Shown here piece after piece: positions 1 through 13,400 of a DNA stretch of 64,000 nt (position 1 is its first letter; each line of letters begins with the position of its first letter). A model generated the notes under the pieces. That model saw only the letters and a program-made list of their open reading frames with translations, was not told where the DNA came from and did not search any database. The DNA lies in contig CANUEZ040000205.1 in assembly GCA_948099385.1 (NCBI GenBank), positions 2,046,001 through 2,110,000 on the forward strand, read 5' to 3'. The stretch is from Fasciola hepatica. Its lineage: Eukaryota > Platyhelminthes > Trematoda > Plagiorchiida > Fasciolidae. Made by a program: the position numbers and the translations under genes.

Positions 1-12
1 GGTAACAACCAG

Positions 13-29
13 CTTCGCGCACACCGATC
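13..29 (+). other. CENP-B-box-like word, weak (monomer 1 example)
   Basis: The word cttcgcgcacaccgatc has TTCG, then seven bases, then CG, the spacing of the mammalian CENP-B box core (TTCG, four bases, A, two bases, CGGG). It keeps six of the nine core positions and lacks the central A and the last two Gs. It is present in nearly every monomer, with CpG-destroying variants (cttcac, cttggc, cttccc). A chance match is quite possible. Confidence 0.25.
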
Positions 30-115
30 CACTCCTATGATGGATGAATTCTCTGTAGGGGCCTATGTACAACCAACGCATTCCCAAATGATAAACCTAC
101 ACAGCTTCCTTACTA

Positions 116-127
116 TGCATGCAATTG
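116..127. repeat. Overlapping palindromes TGCATGCA and CAATTG (monomer 1 example)
   Basis: An 8-bp perfect palindrome overlaps a 6-bp one at the left border of the pentanucleotide tract. On the right border the words ATTGATCA and CATGCA echo it, so the microsatellite sits between similar short words. This pair is present in most monomers and is replaced in the alternative-tail monomers near 25.9, 28.55 and 40.47 kb. Confidence 0.65.
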
Positions 128-140
128 ATTAGTAGTAGGA

Positions 141-175
141 GATTAGACTAGATTAGATTAGATTAGAATAGATTT
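141..175. repeat. (GATTA)n pentanucleotide tract inside each monomer (first example)
   Basis: Every monomer contains a short GATTA/TTAGA microsatellite between TGCATGCA and the TATAATATGATTGATCA link, usually ending in gaatagatttg. Unit number varies from about one to seven and accounts for most of the length variation among monomers. Imperfect units (gacta, aatta, gataa, gatca) are common, and particular imperfections mark subfamilies. Confidence 0.95.
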
Positions 176-205
176 GTATAATATGATTGATCATGCAGCT
201 TGAAC

Positions 206-217
206 GCTCAACTGAGC
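206..217. repeat. Short inverted repeat GCTCA-AC-TGAGC (monomer 1 example)
   Basis: Perfect 5-bp arms with a 2-bp spacer lie just before the marker. The dyad is kept in most monomers. It is broken in units with caatcaactgag (for example 2,019, 5,571, 24,663, 28,205) and gctaaactgagc (6,016, 14,442). It could be a protein-binding dyad, but nothing shows it is used. Confidence 0.6.
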
Positions 218-3200
218 ATTGAAATCCATGGAAGCACTCACTGTACAGCTGTTTCATCCTTGTTCGGACTCGACTCATCAGCAGTGCACATCGACCGAGC
301 AACCACGGGCACTCCAACAACCGCTGAACCATTGTGAATCGAACAACTTAACAACACAAGGCTATCCGCGATGGCTATCAACGCTTTGTTCAACATCTAC
401 ACTACATGATATAGCACCCTTCCCAAACTGGCTTCAAATTTGAATGGTAACAACCAGCTTCGCGCACACCGATCCACTCCTATGATGGATGACTTCTCTG
501 TAGGGGCCTAAATTCAACCAACGCATTCCCAAAAGTTAAACACACACAGCTTCCTTACTATGCATGCAATTGTTTAGTAGTACGAGATTAGATTAGATTA
601 GATTAGATTAGATTAGAATAGATTTGTATAATATGATTGATCATGCAGCTTGAACGCTCCACTGAGCATTGAAATGCATGGAAGCACTCAGTGTACAGCT
701 GTTTCATCCTTGTTCGGACTCGACTCATCACCAGTGCACATCGACCGAGCAACCACGGGCACTCCAACAACCGCTGAACCATTGTGAATCGAACAACTTA
801 ACAACACAAGGCTATCCGCGATGGCTATCAACGCTTTGTTCAACATCTACACTACATGATTTAGCACACTTCCCAAACTGGCTTCAAATTTGAATGGTAA
901 CAACCAGCTTCGCGCACACCGATCAACTCCTATGATGGATGACTTCTCTGTAGGGGCCTAAGTACAACCAACGCATTCCCAAATGATAAACCTACACAGC
1001 TTCCTTACTATGCATGCAATTGATTAGTAGTAGGAGATTAGATTAGATTAGATTAGATTAGATTAGAATAGATTTGTATAATATGATTGATCATGCAGCT
1101 TTAACGCTCAACTGAGCATTGAAATCCATGGACGCACTCACTGTACAGCTGTTTCATCCTTGTTCGGACTCGACTCATCAGCAGTGCACATCGACCGAGC
1201 AACCACGGGCACTCCAACAACCGCTGAACCATTGTGAATCGAACAACTTAACAACACAAGGCTGTCCGGGATGGCTATCAACGCTTTGTTCAACATCTAC
1301 ACTACATCATATAGCACCCTTCCCAAACTGGCTTCAAATTTGAATGGTAACAACCAGCTTCGCGCACACCGATCGACTCCTATGATGGATGACTTCTCTG
1401 TAGGGGCCTAAATTCAACCAACGCATTCCCAAATGATAAACCTACACAGCTTCCTTACTATGCATGCAATTGATTATTAGTAGGTGATTAGATTAGATTA
1501 GATTAGATTAGATTAGAATAGATTTGTATAATATGATTGATCATGCAGCTTGAACGCTCCACTGAGCATTGAAATCCATGGAAGCACTCACTGTACAGCT
1601 GTTTCATCCTTGTTCGGACTCGACTCATCACCAGTGCACATCGACCGAGCAACCACGGGCACTCCAACAACCGCTGAACCATTGTGAATCGAACAACTTA
1701 ACAACACAAGGCTATCCGGGATGGCTATCAACGCTTTGTTCAACATCTACACTACATCATATAGCACCCTTCCCAAACTGGCTTCAAATTTCAATGGTAA
1801 CAACCAGCTTCGCGCACACCGATCGACTCCGATGATGGATGACTTCTCTGTAGGGGCCTAAATTCAACCAACGCATTCCCAAATGAACAACATACACAGC
1901 TTCCTTACTATGCATGCAATTGATTAGTAGTAGGAGATTAGATTAGATTAGATTAGATTAGATTAGAATAGATTTGTATAATATGATTGATCATGCAGCT
2001 TGAACAATCAACTGAGCATTGAAATCCATGGAAGCACTCACTGTACAGCTGTTTCATCCTTGTTCGGACTCGACTCATCAGCAGTGCACATCGACGGAGC
2101 AACCACGGGGACTCCAACAACCGATGAACCATTGTGAATCGAACAACTTAACAACACAAGGCTATCCGGGATGCCTATCAACGCTTTGTTCAACATCTAC
2201 ACTACATCATATATAGCACCCTTCCCAAACTGGCTTCAAATTTGAATGGTAACAACCAGCTTCGCGCACACCGATCGACTCCTATGATGGATAAATTTTC
2301 TGTAGGGGCCTAAATTCAACCAACGCATTCCCAAATGAAAAACCTACACAGATTCCTTAATATGCATGCAATTGATTAGTAGTAGGAGATTAGATTAGAT
2401 TAGATTAGTTTAGATATGTATAATATGATTGATCATGCAGCTTGAACGCTCAACTGAGCATTGAAATCCATGGAAGCACTCAGTGTACAGCTGTTTCATC
2501 CTTGTTCGGACTCGACTCATCACCAGTGCACATCGACCGAGCAACCACGGGCACTCCAACAACCGCTGAACCATTGTGAATCGAACAACTTAACAACACA
2601 AGGCTATCCGCGATGGCTATCAACGCTTTGTTCAACATCTACACTACATCATATAGCACCCTTCCCAAACTGGCTTCAAATTTGAATGGTAACAACCAGC
2701 TTCGCGCACACCGATCCACTCCTATGATGGATGACTTCTCTGTACGGGCCTACGTACAACCAACGCATTCCCAAATGATAAACCTACACAGCTTCCTTAC
2801 TATGCATGCAATTGATTAGTAGTAGGAGATTAGATTATATTAGATTAGAATAGATTTGTAAAATATGATTGATCATGCAGCTTGAACGCTCAACTGAGCC
2901 TTGAAATCCATGGAAGCACTCAGTGTACAGCTGTTTCATCCTTGTTCGGACTCGACTCATCAGCATTGCACATTGACTGAGCAACCACGGGCATTCCAAC
3001 AACCGCTGAACCATTGTGAATCGAACAACTTAACAACACAAGGCTATCCGGGATGCCTATCAACGCTTTGTTCAACATCTACACTACATCATATAGCACC
3101 CTTCCCAAACTGGCTTCAAATTTGAATGGTAACAACCAGCTTCGCGCACACCGATCGACTCATATGATGGATGACTTCTCTGTAGGGGCCTAAATTCAAC

Positions 3201-6200
3201 CAACGCATTCCCAAATGATAAACCTACACAGCTTCCTTAATATGCATGCAATTGATTAGTAGTAGGAGATTAGATTAGATTAGTTTAGATTAGAATAGAT
3301 TTGTAAAATATGATTGATCATGCAGCTTGAACGCTCAACTGAGCATTGAAATCCATGGAAGCACTCACTGTACAGCTGTTTCATCCTTGTTCGGACTCGA
3401 CTCATCACCAGTGCACATCGACCGAGCAACCACGGGCACTCCAACAACCGCTGAACCATTGTGAATCAAACAACTTAACAACACAAGGCTATCCGCGATG
3501 GCTATCAACGCTTTGTTCAACATCTACACTACATCATATAGCACCCTTCCCAAACTGGCTTCAAATTTGAATGGTAACAACCAGCTTCGCGCACACCGAT
3601 CGACTCCTATGATGGAAGAATTCTCTGTAGTGTCCTATGTACAAACAACGCATTCCCAAATGATAAACCTACACAGCTTCCTTACTATGCATGCAATTGA
3701 TTAGTAGTAGGAGATTAGATTAGATTAGATTAGATTAGAATAGATTTGTATAATATGATTGATCATGCAGCTTGAACGCTCAACTGAGCACTGAAATCCA
3801 TGGAAGCACTCACTGTACAGCTGTTTCATCCTTGTTCGGACTCGACTCATCAGCAGTGCACATCGACCGAGCAACCACGGGCACTCCAACAACCGCTGAA
3901 CCATTGTGAATCGAACAACTTAACAACACAAAACTATCCGGGATGCCTATCAACGCTTTGTTCAACATCTACACTACATGATATAGCACCCTTCCCAAAC
4001 TGGCTTCAAATTTGAATGGTAACAACCAGCTTCGCGCACACCGATCGACTCCTATGATGGATGATTTCTCTGTAGGGGCCTAAGTACAACCAACGCATTC
4101 CCAAATGATAAACCTACACAGCTTCCTTACTATGCATGCAATTGATTATCAGTAGGAGATTAGATTAGATTAGATTAGATTAGAATAGATTTGTATAATA
4201 TGAGTGATCATGCAGTTTGAACGCTCAACTGAGCATTGAAATCCATGGAAGCACTCACTGTACAGCTGTTTCATCCTTGTTCGGACTCGACTCATCAGCA
4301 GTTCACATCGACCGAGCAACCACGGGCATTCCAACAACCGCTGAACCATTGTGAATCGAACAACTTAACAACACAAGGCTATCCGCGATGGCTATCAACG
4401 CTTTGTTCAACATCTACACTACATCATATAGCACCCTTCCCAAACTGGCTTCAAATTTGAATGGTAACAACCAGCTTCGCGCACACCGATCCACTCCTAT
4501 GATGGATGACTTCTCTGTAGGGGCCTAAGTACAACCAACGCATTCCCAAATGATAAACCTACACAGCTTCCTTAATATGCATGCAATTGATTAGTAGTAG
4601 GAGATTAGATTAGATTAGATTAGATTAGATTAGAATAGATTTGTATAATATGATTGATCATGCAGCTTTAACGCTCAACTGAGCATTGAAATCCATGGAA
4701 GCACTCACTGTACAGCTGTTTCATCCTTGTTCGGACTCGACTCATCACCAGTGCACATCGATCGAGCAACCACGGGCACTCCAACAAACGCTGAACCATT
4801 GTGAATCGAACAACGTAACAACACAAGGCTATCCGGCATAGCTATCAACGCTTTGTTCAACATCTACACTACATCATATAGCACCCTTCCCAAACTGGCT
4901 TCAAATTTGAATGGTAACAACCAGCTTCGCGCACACCGATCGACTCCTATGATGGATGACTTCTCTGTAGTGGCCTGAATACAAACAACGCATTCCCAAA
5001 TGATAAACCTACACAGCTTCCTTACTATGCATGCAATTGATTAGTAGTAGGAGATTAGATTAGATTAGATTAGAATAGATTTGTATAATATGATTGATCA
5101 TGCAGCTTGAACGCTCAACTGAGCATTGAAATCCATGGAAGCACTCAGTGTACAGCTGTTTCATCCTTGTTCGGACTCGACTCATCAGCAGTGCACATCG
5201 ACCGAGCAACCACGGGCACTCCAACAACCGCTGAACCATTGTGAATCGAACAACTCAACAACACAAGGCTATCCGCGATGGCTATCAACGCTTTGTTCAA
5301 CATCTACACTACATCATATAGCACCCTTCCCAAACTGGCTTCAAATTTGAATGGTAACAACCAGCTTCGCGCACACCGATCCACTCCTATGATGGATGAC
5401 TTCTCTGTAGGGGCCTAAGTACAACCAACGCTTTCCCAAATGATAAACCTACACAGCTTCCTCACTATGCATGCAATTGATTAGTAGTAGGAGATTAGAT
5501 TAGATTAGATTAGATTAGAATAGATTTGTATATTATGATTGATCATGCAGCTTGAACAATCAACTGAGCATTGAAATCCATGGAAGCACTCACTGTACAG
5601 CTGTTTCATCCTTGTTCGGACTCGACTCATCAGCAGTGCACATCGACCGAGCAACCACGGGCACTCCAACAACCGCTGAACCATTGTGAATCGAACAACT
5701 TAACAACACAAGGCTATCCGCGATGGCTATCAACGCTTTGTTCAACATCTACACTACATCATATAGCACCCTTCCCAAACTGGCTTCAAATTTGAATGGT
5801 AACAACCAGCTTCGCGCACACCGATCGACTCCGATGATGGATGACTTCTCTGTAGGGGCCTAAATTCAACAAACGCATTCCCAAATGAACAACATACACA
5901 GATTCATTACTATGCATGCAACTGTTTAGTAGTAGGAGATTAGATTAGATTAGATTAGACTAGAATATAATTGTATAATATGATTGATCATGCAGCTTGA
6001 ACGCTAAACTGAGCATTGAAATCCATGGAAGCACTCACTGTACAGCTGTTTCATCCTTGTTCGGACTCGACTCATCAGCAGTGCACATCGACCGAGCAAC
6101 CACGGTGACTCCAACAACCGCTGAACCATTGTGAATCGAACAACTGAACAACACAAGGCTATCCGCGATGGCTATCAACGCTTTGTTCAACATCTACACT

Positions 6201-6480
6201 ACATCATATATAGCACCCTTCCCAAACTGGCTTCAAATCTCAATGGTAACAACCAGCTTCGCGCACACCGATCGACTCCTATGATGGATGACTTCTCTGT
6301 AGGGGCCTAAGTACAACCAACGCATTCCCAAATGATAAACCTACACAGCTTCCTTACTATGCATGCAATTGATTAGTAGTAGGAGATTAGATTAGATTAG
6401 ATTAGAATAGATTTGTATAATATGATTGATCATGCAGCTTGAACGCTCAACTGAGCATTGAAATCCATGGAAGCACTCAG

Positions 6481-9400
6481 TGTACAGCTGTTTCATCCTT
6501 GTTCGGACTCGACTCATCAGCAGTGAACATCGACCGAGCAACCACGGGCACTCCAACAACCGCTGAACCATTGTGAATCGAACAACGTAACAACACAAGG
6601 CTATCCGGCATAGCTATCAACGCTTTGTTCAACATCTACACTACATCATATAGCACCCTTCCCAAACTGGCTTCAAATTTGAATGGTAACAACCAGCTTC
6701 GCGCACACCGATCGACTCCTATGATGGATGACTTCTCTGTAGGGGCCTAAGTACAACCAACGCATTCCCAAATGATAAACCTACACAGATTCCTTACTAT
6801 GCATGCAATTGTTTAGTAGTGGGAGATTAGATTAGATTAGATAAGATTAGAATATATTTGTATAATATGATTGATCATGCAGCTTGAACGCTCAACTGAG
6901 CATTGAAATCCATGGAAGCACTCACTGTACAGCTGTTTCATCCTTGTTCGGACTCGACTCATCAACAGTGCACATCGACCGAGCAACCACGGGGAGTCCA
7001 ACAACCGCTGAACCATTGTGAATCGAACAACTTAACAACACAAGGCTATCCGGGATCGCTATCAACGCTTTGTTCAACATCTACACTACATGATTTAGCA
7101 CCCTTCCCAAACTGGCTTCAAATTTGAATGGTAACAACCAGCTTCGCGCACACCGATCGACTCCTATGATGGATGACTTCTCTGTAGGGGCCTAAATTCA
7201 ACCAACGCATTCCCAAATGAACAACACACACAGCTTCCTTACTATGCATGCAATTGATTAGTAGTACGAGATTAGATTAGATTAGATTAAATTAGAATAG
7301 ATTTGTATAATATGATTGATCATGCAGCTTGAACGCTCAACTGAGCATTGAAATCCATGGAAGCACTCACTGTACAGCTGTTTCATCCTTGTTCGGACTC
7401 GACTCATCAGCAGTGAACATCGACCGAGCAACCACGGGCACTCCAACAACCGCTGAACCATTGTGAATCGAACAACGTAACAACACAAGGCTATCCGGGA
7501 TGGCTATCAACGCTTTGTTCAACATCTACACTATATGATATAGCACCGTTCCCAAACTGGCTTCAAATTTGAATGGTAACAACCAGCTTCGCGCACACCG
7601 ATCCACTCCGATGATGGATGACTTCTCTGTAGGGGCCTATGTACAACCAACGCATTCCCAAATAATAAACTTACACAGCTTCCTTACTATGCATGCAATT
7701 GATTAGTAGTGGGAGATTAGATTAGATTAGATTAGATTAGATTTGTATAATATGATTGATCATGCAGCTTGAACGCTCAACTGAGCATTGAAATCCATGG
7801 AAGCACTCACTGTACAGCTGTTTCATCCTTGTTCGGACTCGACTCATCAGCAGTGAACATCGACCGAGCAACCACGGGCACTCCAACAACCGCTGAACCA
7901 TTGTGAATCGAACAACGTAACAACACAAGGCTATCCGGCATAGCTATCAACGCTTTGTTCAACATCTACACTACATCATATAGCACCCTTCCCAAACTGG
8001 CTTCAAATTTGAATGGTAACAACCAGCTTCGCGCACACCGATCGACTCCTATGATGGATGACTTCTCTGTAGGGGCCTAAGTACAACCAACGCATTCCCA
8101 AATGATAAACCTACACAGATTCCTTACTATGCATGCAATTGATTAGTAGTGGGAGATTAGATTAGATTAGATAAGATTAGAATATATTTGTATAATATGA
8201 TTGATCATGCAGCTTGAACGCTCAACTGAGCATTGAAATCCATGGAAGCACTCACTGTACAGCTGTTTCATCCTTGTTCGGACTCGACTCATCAACAGTG
8301 CACATCGACCGAGCAACCACGGGGAGTCCAACAACCGCTGAACCATTGTGAATCGAACAACTTAACAACACAAGGCTATCCGGCATAGCTATCAACGCTT
8401 TGTTCAACATCTACACTACATGATTTAGCACCCTTCCCAAACTGGCTTCAAATTTGAATGGTAACAACCAGCTTCGCGCACACCGATCGACTCCTATGAT
8501 GGATGACTTCTCTGTAGGGGCCTAAATTCAACCAACGCATTCCCAAATGAACAACACACACAGCTTCCTTACTATGCATGCAATTGATTAGTAGTACGAG
8601 ATTAGATTAGATTAGATTAAATTAGAATAGATTTGTATAATATGATTGATCATGCAGCTTGAACGCTCAACTGAGCATTGAAATCCATGGAAGCACTCAC
8701 TGTACAGCTGTTTCATCCTTGTTCGGACTCGACTCATCAGCAGTGAACATCGACCGAGCAACCACGGGCACTCCAACAACCGCTGAACCATTGTGAATCG
8801 AACAACGTAACAACACAAGGCTATCCGGGATGGCTATCAACGCTTTGTTCAACATCTACACTATATGATATAGCACCGTTCCCAAACTGGCTTCAAATTT
8901 GAATGGTAACAACCAGCTTCGCGCACACCGATCCACTCCGATGATGGATGACTTCTCTGTAGGGGCCTATGTACAACCAACGCATTCCCAAATAATAAAC
9001 TTACACAGCTTCCTTACTATGCATGCAATTGATTAGTAGTGGGAGATTAGATTAGATTAGATTAGATTAGATTTGTATAATATGATTGATCATGCAGCTT
9101 GAACGCTCAACTGAGCATTGAAATCCATGGAAGCACTCACTGTACAGCTGTTTCATCCTTGTTCGGACTCGACTCATCAGCAGTGAACATCGACCGAGCA
9201 ACCACGGGCACTCCAACAACCGCTGAACCATTGTGAATCGAACAACGTAACAACACAAGGCTATCCGGCATAGCTATCAACGCTTTGTTCAACATCTACA
9301 CTACATCATATAGCACCCTTCCCAAACTGGCTTCAAATTTGAATGGTAACAACCAGCTTCGCGCACACCGATCGACTCCTATGATGGATGACTTCTCTGT

Positions 9401-10470
9401 AGGGGCCTAAGTACAACCAACGCATTCCCAAATGATAAACCTACACAGATTCCTTACTATGCATGCAATTGATTAGTAGTGGGAGATTAGATTAGATTAG
9501 ATAAGATTAGAATATATTTGTATAATATGATTGATCATGCAGCTTGAACGCTCAACTGAGCATTGAAATCCATGGAAGCACTCACTGTACAGCTGTTTCA
9601 TCCTTGTTCGGACTCGACTCATCAACAGTGCACATCGACCGAGCAACCACGGGGAGTCCAACAACCGCTGAACCATTGTGAATCGAACAACTTAACAACA
9701 CAAGGCTATCCGGCATAGCTATCAACGCTTTGTTCAACATCTACACTACATGATTTAGCACCCTTCCCAAACTGGCTTCAAATTTGAATGGTAACAACCA
9801 GCTTCGCGCACACCGATCGACTCCTATGATGGATGACTTCTCTGTAGGGGCCTAAATTCAACCAACGCATTCCCAAATGAACAACACACACAGCTTCCTT
9901 ACTATGCATGCAATTGATTAGTAGTACGAGATTAGATTAGATTAGATTAAATTAGAATAGATTTGTATAATATGATTGATCATGCAGCTTGAACGCTCAA
10001 CTGAGCATTGAAATCCATGGAAGCACTCACTGTACAGCTGTTTCATCCTTGTTCGGACTCGACCCATCAGCAGTGCACATCGATCGAGCAACCACGGGGA
10101 CTCCAACAACCGCTGAACCATTGTGAATCGAACAACGTAACAACACAAGGCTATCCGGGATGGCTATCAACGCTTTGTTCAACATCTACACTATATGATA
10201 TAGCACCGTTCCCAAACTGGCTTCAAATTTGAATGGTAACAACCAGCTTCGCGCACACCGATCCACTCCGATGATGGATGACTTCTCTGTAGGGGCCTAT
10301 GTACAACCAACGCATTCCCAAATAATAAACTTACACAGCTTCCTTACTATGCATGCAATTGATTAGTAGTGGGAGATTAGATTAGATTAGATTAGATTAG
10401 ATTTGTATAATATGATTGATCATGCAGCTTGAACGCTCAACTGAGCATTGAAATCCATGGAAGCACTCAG
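6481..10470 (+). repeat. Higher-order repeat: 1,330-bp trimer, three copies
   Basis: Comparing each base with the one 1,330 bp downstream gives near identity from 6,481 to 10,470: copies 6,481-7,810, 7,811-9,140 and 9,141-10,470, three monomers each (markers 6903, 7348, 7788; 8233, 8678, 9118; 9563, 10008, 10448). The three monomer types are distinguishable. One has catcaacagtgc with ggggagtcc, one has cagtgaacat with ctatatgatatagcaccg, and one has cagtgaacat with ggcatagct. Between copies I saw only a few differences: gtttag/gattag at 6,811-6,812 and gggatcgct/ggcatagct near 7,053 in copy 1, plus a small cluster at about 10,064-10,100 in copy 3. This indicates recent amplification by unequal exchange. 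Confidence 0.93.
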
Positions 10471-13400
10471 TGTACAGCTGTTTCATCCTTGTTCGGACTC
10501 GACTCATCAGCAGTGCACATCGACCGAGCAACCACGGGGACTCCAACAACCGCTGAACCATTGTGAATCGAACAACTTAACAACACAATGCTATCCGGCA
10601 TAGCTATCAACGCTTTGTTTAACATCTACACTACATCATATAGCACACCTCTTAAACTGGCTTCAAATTTGAATGGTAACAACCAGCTTCACGCACACCG
10701 ATCGACTCCTATGATGAATGATTTCACTGTAGGGGCCTAAGTACAACCAACGCATTCCCAATTGAAAAACCTACACAGCTTCCTTACTATGCATGCAATT
10801 GTTTAGTAGTAGGAGATTAGATTAGATTAGATTAGATTAGATTAGATTTGTATAATATGATTGATCATGCAGCTTGAACGCACAACTGAGCATTGAAATC
10901 CATGGAAGCACTCACTGTACAGCTGTTTCATCCTTGTTCGGACTCGACTCGTCAGCAGTGCACATCGACCGAGCAACCACGGGGACTCCAACAACCGCTG
11001 AACCATTGTGAATCGAACAACTTAACAACACAAGGCTATCCGGGATGGCTATCAACGCTTTGTTCAACATCTACACTATATGATATAGCACCGTTCCCAA
11101 ACTGGCTTCAAATTTGAATGGTAACAACCAGCTTCGCGCACACCGATCCACTCCGATGATGGATGACTTCTCTGTAGGGGCCTATGTACAACCAACGCAT
11201 TCCCAAATAATAAACCTACACAGCTTCCTTACTATGCATGCAATTGATTGGTAGTACGAGATTAGATTAAATTAGATAAGAGTAGAATAGATTTGTATAA
11301 TATGATTGATCATGCAGCTTGAACGCTCAACTGAGCATTGAAATCCATGGAAGCACTCACTGTACAGCTGTTTCATCCTTGTTCGGACTCGACTCATCAG
11401 CAGTGCACATCGACCGAGCAACCACGGGGACTCCAACAACCGCTGAACCATTGTGAATCGAACAACTTAACAACACAAGGCTATCCGGCATAGCTATCAA
11501 CGCTTTGTTCAACATCTACACTACATCATATATAGCACCCTTCCCAAACTGGCTTCAAATTTGAATGGTCACAACCAGCTTCGCGCACACCGATCGACAC
11601 CTATGATGGATGACTTCTCTGTAGGGGCCTAAGTACAACCAACGCATTCCCAAATGATAAACCTACACAGCTTCATTACTATGCATGCAATTGATTAGTA
11701 GTGGGAGATTAGATTAGATTAGATTAGATTAGATTTGTATAATATGATTGATCATGCAGCTTGAACGCTCAACTGAGCATTGAAATCCATGGAAGCACTC
11801 ACTGTACAGCTGTTTCATCCTTGTTCGGACTCGACTCATCAGCAGTGCACATCGACCGAGCAACCACGGGGACTCCAACAACCGCTGAACCATTGTGAAT
11901 CGAACAACTGAACAACACAAGGCTATCCGGCATAGCTATCAACGCTTTGTTTAACATCTACACTACATGATATAGCACCCTTCCCAAACTGGCTTCAAAT
12001 TTGAATGGTAACAACCAGCTTCACGCACACCGATCGACTCCTATGATGAATGATTTCACTGTAGGGGCCTAAGTACAACCAACGCATTCCCAATTGAAAA
12101 ACCTACACAGCTTCCTTACTATGCATGCAATTGATTAGTAGTGGGAGATTAGATTAGATTAGATTAGATTAGATTTGTATAATATGATTGATCATGCAGC
12201 TTGAACGCTCAACTGAGCATTGAAATCCATGGAAGCACTCAGTGTACAGCTGTTTCATCCTTGTTCGGACTCGACTCATCAGCAGTGCACATCGACCGAG
12301 CAACCACGGGCACTCCAACAACCGCTGAACCATTGTGAATCGAACAACTTAACAACACAATGCTATCCGGGATCGCTATCAACGCTTTGTTTAACATCTA
12401 CACTACATGATATAGCACACCTCTTAAACTGGCTTCAAATTTGAATGGTAACAACCAGCTTCGCGCACACCGATCGACTCCTATGATGAATGATTTCACT
12501 GTAGGGGCCTAAGTACAACCAACGCATTCCCAATTGAAAAACCTACACAGCTTCCTTACTATGCATGCAATTGTTTAGTAGTAGGAGATTAGATTAGATT
12601 AGATTAGATTAGAATAGATTTGTATAATATGATTGATCATGCAGCTTTAACGCTCAACTGAGCATTGAAATCCATGGAAGCACTCACTGTACAGCTGTTT
12701 CATCCTTGTTCGGACTCGACTCATCAGCAGTGCACATCGACCAAGCAACCACGGGGACTCCAACAACCGCTGAACCATTGTGAATCGAACAACGTAACAA
12801 CACAAGGCTATCCGGGATGGCTATCAACGCTTTGTTCAACATCTACACTACATCATATAGCTTCCTTCCCAAACTGGCTTCAAATTTGAATGGTAACAAC
12901 CAGCTTCGCGCACACCGATCCACTCCGATGATGGATGACTTCTCTGTAGGGGCCTATGTACAACCAACGCATTCCCAAATGATAAACCTACACAGCTTCC
13001 TTACTATGCATGCAATTGATTGGTAGTAGGAGATTAGATTAAATTAGATAAGAGTAGAATAGATTTGTATAATATGATTGATCATGCAGCTTGAACGCTC
13101 AAATGAGCATTGAAATCCATGGAAGCACTCACTGTACAGCTGTTTCATCCTTGTTCGGACTCGACTCATCAGCAGTGCACATCGACCGAGCAACCACGGG
13201 GACTCCAACAACCGCTGAACCATTGTGAATCGAACAACTTAACAACACAAGGCTATCCGGGATCGCTATCAACGCTTTGTTCAACATCTACACTACATCA
13301 TATATAGCACCCTTCCTAAACTGGCTTCAAATTTCAATGGTCACAACCAGCTTCGCGCACACCGATCGACACCTATGATGGATGACTTCTCTGTAGGGGC

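Larger units (their letters stand above)
1..445 (+). repeat. Monomer 1 (reference monomer, full unit)
   Basis: I set the unit to begin at ggtaacaacc, where the window happens to start. The next unit begins at 446. In order: a C/A-rich segment with cttcgcgcacaccgatc (13-29); the conserved acgcattcccaaatgataaa block; the palindrome TGCATGCA (116-123) overlapping CAATTG (122-127); a (GATTA)n-type tract (141-175); a T/A-rich link with TGATCA (188-193); an inverted repeat GCTCA-ac-TGAGC (206-217); the marker ttgaaatccatgg (219); then about 225 bp of conserved C/A-rich sequence ending in caaatttgaat. The downstream part is markedly richer in C than G and full of CAAC words, but I could not resolve it into clean sub-repeats, so the monomer looks like a single unit and not a multimer of a shorter ancestor. 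Confidence 0.95.
1..6480 (+). repeat. Satellite block A: early subfamily with dimeric alternation
   Basis: Markers fall at 219, 669, 1119, 1569, 2019, 2461, 2901, 3346, 3791, 4236, 4686, 5126, 5571, 6016 and 6458. The first five spacings include four of exactly 450 bp. The variant catcaccagtgc alternates with catcagcagtgc over the first eight monomers (ccag at 669, 1569, 2461, 3346). The variant gctccactg also appears at 669 and 1569 only, so the left end has a dimer period near 900 bp. The variant ctatccgcgatggc is frequent here and nearly absent elsewhere. A monomer at 3,346 carries tagtgtcctatgtacaaac, a variant that otherwise appears at 49-60 kb. Confidence 0.9.

Noticed and set aside
141..175. 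(GATTA)n as telomeric repeat; TTAGA is one base from the arthropod TTAGG
   Set aside because: Tracts are only 1-7 units, always internal to the monomer, and never TTAGG. I take it as an embedded microsatellite.
171..190. tgtataatatgattg as a TATA box or bacterial -10 element
   Set aside because: It is an A/T-rich word inside a satellite with no gene downstream. Nothing shows initiation.
261..275. gttcggactcg as a pol III B box, implying a tRNA-derived SINE origin
   Set aside because: Only the first half resembles GTTCGANTCC, there is no convincing A box at the right distance, and no tRNA fold or A-rich tail.
219..443. Recurrent + strand frame of 65-88 codons as a multicopy peptide gene
   Set aside because: It starts at TTG, has many in-frame stops in other monomers and shifts frame with a 2-bp insertion. 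Monomer variation shows no codon pattern that I can see.
2613..2819. Second + strand frame of about 63-81 codons starting near atggctatcaac
   Set aside because: It is open only in monomers where gcctaagtac becomes gcctacgtac, gcctacatac or gcctatgtac. It crosses the unit boundary and overlaps the other frame.
6392..6598. Minus-strand frame of about 62-68 codons in many monomers
   Set aside because: It is the reverse complement of the same conserved core. It appears only where aacttaac becomes aacgtaac or aactgaac, which removes a TAA, and it starts at TTG.
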